Shown here piece after piece: positions 6,989 through 14,182 of a stretch of DNA of 14,182 bases; within the stretch, counting starts at the first letter, position 1, and the number at the start of each line of letters is the position of its first letter. Made by a program: the position numbers and the translations under genes. The DNA comes from an uncultured Chlorobiota bacterium (GTDB lineage Bacteria; Bacteroidota; Kapaibacteriia; OLB7): assembly GCA_946481475.1 (NCBI GenBank), contig CAMLOB010000028.1, positions 1-14,182 of the forward strand, read 5' to 3'. The notes beneath the pieces are model-generated. The model searched no databases and was not told where the DNA came from. It saw only the letters and a program-made list of their open reading frames with translations.

Positions 6989-7077
6989 TGATCTGCACAG
7001 ATCACCATCGGAGAACCCGACGGAGTCGGGAAGGGAAGGACCACGTGCAATCCGGAACCGATCCGCCGTGGCGGATC
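6989..7077 (+). other. Three tandem hairpins between the two ABC genes
   Basis: The 132-bp gap holds three perfect stem-loops: TGATCTG/CAGATCA (6989-7004), CCCGAC/GTCGGG with a 3-nt loop (7016-7030), and GATCCGCC/GGCGGATC with a 2-nt loop (7060-7077). None has a T-tract. In a shared transcript they could act as a processing or stability site that sets the subunit ratio. That role is inference. Confidence 0.5.
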
Positions 7078-7099
7078 AATCATTCGAATATTCACAACA

Positions 7100-8894
7100 A
7101 TGTCTACACTGAAATCGGTCCTGACGCTGGTGCGATACCAGCCCTGGTTTTTCCTGATTACCTGTCTGGCCTGGGGAATCTTCCACTCGCTGCCGCTGGT
7201 GATCGCTTTGCTGGGACGCGAGGTCTTCGACGTCCTCGGCAACACATCCACGATCGGTCTGAACGTCTGGACGATCCTGGCCCTGATCGTGGCCACCTCA
7301 CTCTCGCGGGTGACGGTGATGGTCGGCGGCGTCTGGCTCTGGTCAACCGCCTACTACACGCTGGCATCGCTGATCCGGCGGAATATTTTCGACTGGATCA
7401 TGACCGGTCCGGGAACGAAAAAGCTCCCCGGCTCTCCGGGGGAATCGGTCACCCGCTTCCGCGACGACGTCCACGAAGTGCTGATGACCGTCGAGAACTG
7501 GACGGACTTCAGCGGCATCATCTTCATGCTTGTCGGCGGCATCGTGGTGATGGCGAACATCGACCCGCTGATGGCGCTGGTGGCAATGGCACCCCTCGTC
7601 GGCGTATTGATCTTCGGCTATGCGGTCGGGAACAAAATCCAGCGCTACCGTCGCGCAACGCTGGAGGCGACCGGACGCATCACGTCGTTTGTCGGCGAGG
7701 TCTTCGGCGGTGTGCAGGCGGTGAAAGTGGCCGCAGCCGAGGAGGACGTGATCCGGCACTTCGAGAAGTTGAACGGCGAGCGCCACGACGTGGCCGTTCG
7801 TGATGTCCTCTTCAACAGTCTCTTCCGGGCCATCAACACCAACATGGCTTTTGTCGGCATCGGCCTGGTGATGCTGATGGTGGCCGGGACGGTACGGGGA
7901 GGGAACTTCAACGCCGGAGACTTCTTCCTGTTCACCTACTTCCTTCAGCATCTGAGCTGGAACATGTTCTTTGTAGGGGATGTGATCGCACAGCACAAAC
8001 GGACCGGTGTCTCGCTGGAACGTCTGCGCGAGATGACGCCGGATGCTCCGGAACAACTGGTGGTGCAATCGGCCCCACTCTACATGAAGGGCGATCCGCC
8101 TGATGTCAGTATCCGGGAGAAAGGAAAGAACGACAAGCTGCGGTTGTTTGAAGCACGAGGCCTTCGTTACCACTATCCTTCAACCGGACGGGGAATCGAG
8201 GGGATCGATCTGGAGATACGGCGTGGAGAGTTCATTCTGGTGACCGGCAAGATCGGTTCCGGAAAGACCACGCTTCTGCGCGCGCTTCTCGGTCTTGTGG
8301 AGATCGAGGAGGGAGAACTCCGCTGGAACGACGCGCACATTGTCGATCCGGCCGCTTTCATGACCCCTCCGCGCGTCTCCTATACATCGCCTTTTCAGCG
8401 ACACGCTCCGGGACAACATCCTGATGGGACAGGCGGAACGGGAGGGGGGAGTCAACGAAGCGGTACAGCTTGCGGTGATGGAGCCGGATATCGATGTGCT
8501 GGAAGACGGACTCGACACGAAGGTGGGACCGCGCGGCGTGAAGCTCTCCGGAGGACAGGTGCAGCGGAGCGCCGCAGCCCGGATGTTCGTGCGCGAAGCA
8601 GAACTGCTGGTGATCGACGATCTCTCCAGTGCGCTCGATGTGGAGACCGAATCGATCCTCTGGGAACGACTCTTCGAGCAGCGGGACGTGACCTGCATCG
8701 TCGCCTCCCACCGGCGGGCCGCACTCAGGCGGGCCGACAGAATTGTGCTGCTGGATGAAGGTCGCGTCGCAGCGGTCGGCGGACTGGAGGAATTGCTGCA
8801 GCGGAACGAGACGATGCGGGAATTGTGGCAGGGGAGCGGCGGAGAAGGGGAAGCGAAACCGAATGTATACGATACTCAACAGGTTACAGAGTGA
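7100..8894 (+). pseudogene. Half-ABC exporter, TM287-like partner, frameshifted at the Q-loop
   Basis: Frame one (7100-8389, 430 codons) encodes six membrane segments and Walker A GKIGSGKTT (383-391). Frame two (8391-8894, 167 codons) encodes LFSDTLRDNILMG, a canonical LSGGQ signature, Walker B LLVIDD with Asp replacing the catalytic Glu, the D-loop SALD and an H-loop His (VASHR). The join falls after RVSYTS; relatives normally continue with a Q-loop of the kind QVPRLFS. One base (8390) remains between frames, which would fit loss of about 11 nt including the Q-loop codon, an inference from family pattern. As written, frame one runs on to 8758 with unrelated sequence (552 aa). It is either a real lesion or an assembly error. 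Asp in Walker B with an intact signature marks the degenerate-site partner of the upstream subunit. Confidence 0.82.
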
Positions 8895-9472
8895 TCTCCC
8901 AGCAGAACATAGAACAACTCCATCGGTACCTGGACCTTCTCGGTCTGGGTACCGATGCGTCGTTCGATGATGTGCGGAGCGCGTACCGGCGTCTGGCTCT
9001 GACATCCCATCCGGACCGGTTCGACGCCGATCCGCGCAGACGGGCCGAAGCCGAAGAGGAGATGAAGCGGATCAACGCCGCGTATACCTGGCTGCGTGAG
9101 CATCGGTGGATGCTCGGGATCGACTGGACGACGGAGAGAGTGGATGAGGAAGAGAGGAGAAAGCAACAACAGGAAAGGACTACCGCAGAAGGAGCATCTC
9201 CCTACGCCGACGACCGAACCGGGGCGACACCGACACCCGACAGAGAACCGGGGGAAAGGCCGGGATGGTATATCTATCTCATTGTCCTGTTCCTTTTCAA
9301 CGGCATCAGAATGGCCGTGCCGGAGTTCGACAAGCCGGCCCCGCAGCAGGTCATGGAGAGTTTTCAAAGTCGGAGCGAGTATTCCGTACCATTCAGATCC
9401 GGCCATGCTGACTCTGCGTTCGGAGACAGTCTATCATCTATCTATGACACGATAAGAAGTCGAACAGAGTGA
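8891..9472 (+). CDS. J-domain protein with C-terminal membrane anchor
   Basis: I chose the GTG at 8891 because it overlaps the stop of the ABC gene (GTGA) and starts just before the J domain; an upstream in-frame ATG at 8825 would overlap the ABC coding end with unlikely sequence. The product is 193 residues. Residues about 12-72 are a DnaJ-type J domain with helix II DDVRSAYRRLAL, the invariant HPD (40-42) and helix III EEEMKRINAAYTWLRE. A charged Glu/Gln/Arg linker (84-98) follows, then a Pro/Thr-rich stretch and one membrane helix (125-143, GWYIYLIVLFLFNGIRMAV). J domains stimulate Hsp70 (DnaK) ATPase, so this would recruit DnaK to the membrane. Coupling to the exporter suggests a shared task, but the client is unknown. 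Confidence 0.85.
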   Translation: MISQQNIEQLHRYLDLLGLGTDASFDDVRSAYRRLALTSHPDRFDADPRRRAEAEEEMKRINAAYTWLREHRWMLGIDWTTERVDEEERRKQQQERTTAEGASPYADDRTGATPTPDREPGERPGWYIYLIVLFLFNGIRMAVPEFDKPAPQQVMESFQSRSEYSVPFRSGHADSAFGDSLSSIYDTIRSRTE

Positions 9473-9507
9473 CCGATTACATGAGGTCACCATAATCATT
9501 ATCAGCC

Positions 9508-10365
9508 ATGAATCCGAACCGAACCACCCGCGCCCGCATCGCGGAGGAAACAATAGAAATTCTTGAGCAGGGGATCTATCATCATCCGGTTAAAGGGGGA
9601 ATCGACATCGGTCCCCGCCTTGAACATGCGGTGAAGAATACCAGGCTGTACGGACCCGACGATATTCCGGAACACATATATGGCGGAGAGAATCCGTTAC
9701 CCACTGCGGTCGACACTCAGACGATATATCAGGTCCGGAACGAGACAACCCTTGCAGCAGCCCGGCGAATTGTGATGGAAGGGAACAAAGTTCTGGCATT
9801 GAACTTTGCCTCGGCAAAAAATCCCGGAGGCGGATTTCTTGGAGGAAGCCAGGCACAGGAGGAGAGCATCGCCCGCGCCTCCGGCTTGTACGCCTGTATC
9901 AGGTCCAGCCCGATGTATTCGGTCAATCGTCACTGCGGAACCTGTCTCTACACCGACCACATGATCTATTCCCCCGATGTCCCCGTCTTTCGGGACGATC
10001 ATGACCGGTTGCTTGAAGAACCGTACACACTCTCCTTCCTCACGGCACCGGCCGTCAATGCCGGGGTGGTCAGAGCACGGGAACCGGAGAACATGTCGAA
10101 GATCGCCGGGGTAATGCTCAGACGCATGGAAATGATCATCGACATTGCCGGATACTACGGTTATGAAGCTCTGGTTCTCGGTGCGTGGGGATGCGGCGTC
10201 TTCAGACACCGACCAAAGGAGGTGGCGCAATGGTTTGCCGAGGTGTTGATCGAGAGGAAGCGGGACGCACGGTTCACGCACATCCACTTTGCCGTTCTGG
10301 ACGGAACCGAAGGGTTGCATACGCTCGCTCCCTTTCAGAATATCTTTGAGAGGGTTTCTTACTGA
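9508..10365 (+). CDS. Bacterial-type poly(ADP-ribose) glycohydrolase (TIGR02452 family)
   Basis: This 285-residue protein carries the PARG catalytic signature GGG-X7-QEE (GGGFLGGSQAQEE, 107-119) in ALNFASAKNPGGG. N-terminal RARIAEETIEILEQG, the later RSSPMYSVN and LTAPAVNAG, and the macrodomain-like loop LVLGAWGCGVFRH are typical of TIGR02452/bacterial PARG. The family hydrolyses O-glycosidic ADP-ribose bonds, with the second Glu of QEE catalytic. The last codon (TAC, Tyr285) and stop (TGA 10363-10365) are partly or wholly supplied by the IS630 end; removing the element and one TA restores TAA directly after Ser284. The gene is therefore essentially intact. No partner ADP-ribosyltransferase is visible. 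A 35-bp gap separates it from the J-domain gene. Confidence 0.9.
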   Translation: MNPNRTTRARIAEETIEILEQGIYHHPVKGGIDIGPRLEHAVKNTRLYGPDDIPEHIYGGENPLPTAVDTQTIYQVRNETTLAAARRIVMEGNKVLALNFASAKNPGGGFLGGSQAQEESIARASGLYACIRSSPMYSVNRHCGTCLYTDHMIYSPDVPVFRDDHDRLLEEPYTLSFLTAPAVNAGVVRAREPENMSKIAGVMLRRMEMIIDIAGYYGYEALVLGAWGCGVFRHRPKEVAQWFAEVLIERKRDARFTHIHFAVLDGTEGLHTLAPFQNIFERVSY

Positions 10366-10380
10366 GGCCGCCATTAGCAA

Positions 10381-10947
10381 TTAAAACCAGCTTGCACTAG
10401 AGAAGCAACTGATGATTTTTCCGGTGCGATGCCGTAAGGCCTCAAGAGCGTTGCGCAGCATCCGGCGCAACTCTTCAAGCGTCCTGAGCACCCGATTGCG
10501 CTTGTAGTCCCGCTTGATCGCCTTGTTGATCCACTCTTGCGGATTCAGATCCGGACAGTAGGCCGGCAGATACTCCACGGTAAGGCGTTGATGCTGCCGG
10601 AGAAGTTCCTTGACATCGCTACTGCGGTGGGCCTGAAGCCGATCCCAGACAACCAGAATGTCTCCCGGAAACCGCCTGAGCAGATGGGCCAGAAAGCCGG
10701 CACAGTCACTGCCGCGAAAGCTTCTGCTCTGCATCCGGTAGGCAAGCTCACCCGCAGGAGTAATCCCAATGATCGCCTGAACGCGCCTGCGACGCGCCGG
10801 TGCGCTGATCACCGGTGTCTGACCTCGGGGGGCGAAGGTCCTGACACACTCCGGTTGTAACATCACACACGTTTCGTCGACCGTCACGAGTGTGACTCCC
10901 TTCTTCCGGCCTTTTTTTTTATCGTCGGCAGGTGTTGCCGGTGCCAT
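10381..10947 (-). CDS. IS630 transposase, C-terminal part (DDE catalytic domain)
   Basis: This is the catalytic half, 188 residues if read from its own ATG. Candidate DDE residues are Asp24 in VTVDETCV, Asp102 in ILVVWDRLQAH and Glu138 in YLPAYCPDLNPQEW, all in IS630-like contexts. It overlaps the upstream frame by 64 bp and is probably made mainly by -1 frameshifting at the A9 run, giving a fused protein of about 332 residues (156 + 176), the usual size for IS630 transposases. The stop lies only about 19 bp inside the left end of the element. Confidence 0.92.
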   Translation of the reverse strand: MAPATPADDKKKGRKKGVTLVTVDETCVMLQPECVRTFAPRGQTPVISAPARRRRVQAIIGITPAGELAYRMQSRSFRGSDCAGFLAHLLRRFPGDILVVWDRLQAHRSSDVKELLRQHQRLTVEYLPAYCPDLNPQEWINKAIKRDYKRNRVLRTLEELRRMLRNALEALRHRTGKIISCFSSASWF

Positions 10948-11378
10948 TGATCGATCACCTGCTCATCGCGCTCGGATGCCCGGTGTTGCGGCTTCTGCAG
11001 ACTGTAGTCGAGTCGATCAAGAATGCGATAGGCTGTGCGCGTACTCAGCACGATGCCAAAGTGCTCGCTGATCAGCCTTGCGACACGTTGACCGCTCCAC
11101 AGACCATCAGCATAGCCGTGGGCCTGCGGTCCCTGCTGAAGAAGTCTTCGCAATTGCTCATCGCAATGCTCCGGAAAACGCTTGGGTTTTCGTGCGCGGT
11201 AACGTGGTTCGAAGACGGCCTGGCCATGCTCACGGTAGTCTTTCAGCCACTGGCTGACCGCTCCGTCGCTGACCCCCATTGCCTCGGCGATATCCCCCTG
11301 AAGCCATCCTTTCTCTTTGAGGCAGACCGCACGCCTGCGACGCTCGGCGTGTTGCTCTGGTGTGTAGTACATACCCAT
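10884..11378 (-). CDS. IS630 transposase, N-terminal part (HTH DNA-binding domain)
   Basis: It is 164 residues if terminated in its own frame. A helix-turn-helix spans about 24-50 (GWLQGDIAEAMGVSDGAVSQ, then WLKDYREHG), followed by a second winged-helix-like region (GYADGLWSGQRVARLISEHF, TAYRILDRLDYS) as usual at the N-terminus of IS630 transposases, where it binds the terminal repeats. Residues 154-156 (KKK) are encoded by the slippery A-run; the unshifted tail AGRRESHS would end there. The short product alone could act as an inhibitor of transposition, which is inference from other frameshifting IS families. Confidence 0.92.
   Translation of the reverse strand: MGMYYTPEQHAERRRRAVCLKEKGWLQGDIAEAMGVSDGAVSQWLKDYREHGQAVFEPRYRARKPKRFPEHCDEQLRRLLQQGPQAHGYADGLWSGQRVARLISEHFGIVLSTRTAYRILDRLDYSLQKPQHRASERDEQVIDQWHRQHLPTIKKKAGRRESHS
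10911..10917 (-). promoter_or_regulatory. Candidate -1 programmed frameshift site (A AAA AAG)
   Basis: On the minus strand the first frame reads ATA AAA AAA AAG, containing the heptamer A AAA AAG, the most efficient -1 slippery sequence known in bacteria (as in dnaX). The catalytic frame is the -1 frame and is open on both sides. The run of nine A also allows transcriptional slippage as an alternative. Confidence 0.75.
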
Positions 11379-11494
11379 ACCACAGTATAGGTCTTTTAGA
11401 TGCCTTTGGCAACCTCAGTAAAAGTAGCCTGTACGCTCTGTGGTCTGAGCAGTCACAGACACGCATTAAGGAAATGCTCTGCCATTTGGTGATT

Positions 11495-11569
11495 CTTCGT
11501 GCCCTTCGTGTCTTTGTGGTGAACTCCTCTCCCCCGTTGATTTACCACCAAGACACCAAGGGCACAAAG
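11495..11569. repeat. Imperfect 29-bp inverted repeat, dispersed intergenic type
   Basis: The arms 11495-11523 (CTTCGTGCCCTTCGTGTCTT onward) and 11541-11569 pair at 25 of 29 positions around a 17-bp spacer. Sequences with this 'CTTTGTGGTGAA / TTCACCACAAAG' character recur in intergenic regions of many environmental bacteria, as I recall. It lies between the IS630 element and the MoxR gene and has no coding potential I can support. Confidence 0.7.
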
Positions 11570-11619
11570 TACCACGAAGCAACAGAGACTTCTGCAATTC
11601 GAGACTTTTAAGGAACCCT

Positions 11620-11721
11620 CTGAGAGGAAAGAATGAACCGGCATCCGACTCTTGGTGGCCGCTTTATGCCCTTCAAAGAGAACAGGGAATGATTTCATCA
11701 CGGTCTTTTCTTTCCTTTCAG
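11620..11721. repeat. 102-bp segment bounded by 14-bp inverted repeats
   Basis: CTGAGAGGAAAGAA (11620-11633) and the complement of 11708-11721 (CTGAAAGGAAAGAA) match at 13 of 14 positions, with partial pairing continuing inward. The right arm ends 2 bp before the MoxR stop codon. It could be a small non-autonomous element or the 3' hairpin of the MoxR operon transcript. No T-tract terminator is evident. Confidence 0.5.
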
Positions 11722-11723
11722 GA

Positions 11724-12704
<981 letters not shown>

Positions 12705-12748
12705 AATCCTTCGGTAGTTATCCCGCCGTCTGCGGCGTGTGGTTTGCG

Positions 12749-13981
12749 TTATCGTTCCGTGTTCTGATAGAAATATTCGATCTCGCCGTTCAGCGCAAGA
12801 AGTTCCTCCGCCGTCATCTCCCTGCGCCGTGTCCGGATGTGGTCAATTCGTCCGAAGAGATGCCGCAACCGTTCGACATCGACGCCCGAACGCTCCGACG
12901 CCTTCTCGATGAACTTCCCGTCAAGCTTGTGAGTCGGCAGATTCAGGTGCGTCCGGATATATTCCAGAAGATAGGTGATCTGCTTGTCGGCGACGCTGCG
13001 GAAGTCACCGTGCTGATGATAGAGTCTGCCGACGGTTCCGACGAAATCGAGCGTCGTGTTGCGAGGGGGCTCGATCACCGGAATGATCCGCTGCCGCCGC
13101 CGCGCCCCGAAGAGGATAAAGAGGAGAACTCCGAGAAGCAGACCGTACCAGGCCAGCCGCAACGCCTCGCGACTGAGGATGTAGCGCAGGCTCGACTCCG
13201 ACTCGCCGCCGCCGGTGATATCTTCCGGCTTGTAGGATTCGTCCCAGATCACCTTTCCCTTCGGGAGATAGGAGAGGGCAAGGGCGGCATGATCGCTTCC
13301 CCGCTCTGCAAGCAGTCCGACGTTGGTGAAGAGGCGGGGCGTCGTGTTCAGATAGAGCACCCCGGCCCCCCGCTTCATCCTGATGAAGGTGGCCTTTCTC
13401 TGGGATGAAGACTCGGCGACGGTCGTCTCAAGGACCACAGAACTGTCTTCATCGAACAGGGCAAAGTAGAAGAAGCCGTTGCGGGCCGCGAAGGGATAGG
13501 GCTCCTCCGCCCGGAGCGAAGGGGAGACGAAGTTGAGCCGGACGGTATCCCCATCTCCACCGAACTCCGCGGCGATCATGAAGGAGAACGTCCCGCTGAC
13601 CTCCAGACCGAGCGAGTCGACGATGGGACCGGAAAAGTTCTCGGCGGAGAGGAAGGCGTGTCCTCCGCGCCGGACAAAGGAGAGAAGCTGTTCGGTATCC
13701 GGTCCGCTCAGGTCGATCCGGTCACTCAGCAGAATATAATTGCCGACCTCGCTCGTATCCCCCGCAAGACGTTGATAGATCGTCTCCTCGGAGACCTCGA
13801 CCCCGTTCTCCGGGAAGAGATCATCGAGTTGCTCGTAAAGAATCCATGCCCCGTAAGGAATCTTGTCCCTCCGGGAAAAACTGTCGTTCCAGTCGACCGG
13901 CGGAGTCCGGAAGACCTCGGCCAGGACGACCAGACCGAGCAGCACCGCCAGGACGGCGATATAGAGTCGATAGGATTTCAC
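12749..13981 (-). CDS. DUF4350-domain membrane protein
   Basis: A 410-residue protein from a GTG start that overlaps the preceding stop codon (GTGA). It has an N-terminal membrane helix (about 5-24), an extracytoplasmic domain with the family pattern DSFSRRDKIPYGAWILYEQL near residues 33-52 and later LSFVRRGGHAFLSAENF, a second helix (277-293) with a basic edge (ARRRQR), and a cytoplasmic tail beginning PRNTTLDFVGTVGRLYHQHG. This layout is typical of DUF4350 proteins, found beside MoxR and DUF58/DUF4129 genes. The molecular function is unknown; the extracytoplasmic part resembles a glutamine-amidotransferase-like fold in related families, which I cannot verify here. Confidence 0.88.
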   Translation of the reverse strand: MKSYRLYIAVLAVLLGLVVLAEVFRTPPVDWNDSFSRRDKIPYGAWILYEQLDDLFPENGVEVSEETIYQRLAGDTSEVGNYILLSDRIDLSGPDTEQLLSFVRRGGHAFLSAENFSGPIVDSLGLEVSGTFSFMIAAEFGGDGDTVRLNFVSPSLRAEEPYPFAARNGFFYFALFDEDSSVVLETTVAESSSQRKATFIRMKRGAGVLYLNTTPRLFTNVGLLAERGSDHAALALSYLPKGKVIWDESYKPEDITGGGESESSLRYILSREALRLAWYGLLLGVLLFILFGARRRQRIIPVIEPPRNTTLDFVGTVGRLYHQHGDFRSVADKQITYLLEYIRTHLNLPTHKLDGKFIEKASERSGVDVERLRHLFGRIDHIRTRRREMTAEELLALNGEIEYFYQNTER

Positions 13982-14182
13982 CCTCTCCCCTCCACCGATG
14001 TCCTGAACGAGGCAAAGGCTTCGCCCATTCTGCCGTACTGTCCGCGGTCGATCTCGAAACCGCCGTACCAGACATAGTCGAAGAGGATCGTCAGTTCCGC
14101 AAAGCGCGATCGAAGATCATCCCGCTCCACCTCCCGCAGGTAGTCGGCGTTCGTCTTCTCGCGCGACCACTCGATTATCCCC
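13978..14182 (-). CDS. DUF4129-domain protein, C-terminal 67 residues only
   Basis: The frame enters from the right edge and stops at 13978. The visible sequence (IIEWSREKTNADYLREVERD, then FAELTILFDYVWYGGFEIDR) matches the end of DUF4129 domains, whose pattern is ..W...KTN.DYL.EL....F..LT..FE..WYG. Such domains form the cytoplasmic end of membrane proteins, sometimes fused to transglutaminase-like domains; the rest lies outside. It overlaps the DUF4350 start by GTGA, implying coupled translation. Confidence 0.8.
   Translation of the reverse strand, partial: GIIEWSREKTNADYLREVERDDLRSRFAELTILFDYVWYGGFEIDRGQYGRMGEAFASFRTSVEGRG

Larger units (their letters stand above)
10362..11418 (-). mobile_element. 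IS630-family insertion sequence, 1057 bp, complete
   Basis: Both ends start CTGAGG (left 10362-10367, right complement 11413-11418). The first 25 bp of the inverted ends match at 18 positions (CTGAGGnnGCCAnnnGCAnnTAAAA). TA dinucleotides flank both sides (10360-10361 and 11419-11420), the usual target duplication of the IS630/mariner group. The element contains only the two transposase frames, read on the minus strand. It inserted in the TAA stop codon of the PARG-like gene. Confidence 0.93.

Overview
The window most likely comes from a moderately GC-rich bacterium of the FCB group (Bacteroidota, Rhodothermota or Ignavibacteriota-like). The main evidence is a surface protein with a C-terminal type IX secretion (T9SS) sorting domain, together with the near absence of Shine-Dalgarno sequences before most starts. 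I cannot name the genus. No tRNA, rRNA or CRISPR array was seen.

Left region (1-3521, minus strand): a vitamin B12 uptake locus. A cobalamin riboswitch (3291-3521) with a recognisable B12 box leads into a 793-residue secreted beta-propeller-like protein ending in a T9SS sorting domain. Coupled to it by an ATGA overlap is a second exported protein that runs off the left edge. I infer that these are surface cobalamin-capture proteins, playing the role of the BtuG-type lipoproteins of Bacteroides but exported by a different route. A 48-bp perfect palindrome lies in the leader between riboswitch and start codon.

Middle left (3522-5212, plus strand): a small unrecognised protein, then a Coa1-like membrane protein, then a 727-bp gene-free stretch. 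That stretch holds a 52-bp perfect palindrome sharing its 20-bp core with the first one, a weak terminator, a possible structured RNA, a strong intrinsic terminator, a second inverted repeat and two copies of a direct repeat of about 55 bp.

Centre (5213-9472, plus strand): two half-ABC exporters with complementary active-site asymmetry, typical of a heterodimer. The second is frameshifted exactly where its Q-loop should be. A membrane-anchored J-domain protein follows, overlapping the second ABC gene by GTGA.

Right centre (9508-11420): a poly(ADP-ribose) glycohydrolase-like gene whose stop codon was the target of an IS630-family element (10362-11418, TA duplication). The element supplied a new stop codon one codon later. 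Its transposase is split in two frames joined by an A-run slippery site.

Right (11421-14182): 303 bp of imperfect inverted repeats, then a minus-strand operon reading DUF4129 (partial), DUF4350, MoxR AAA ATPase, a familiar envelope-associated module.
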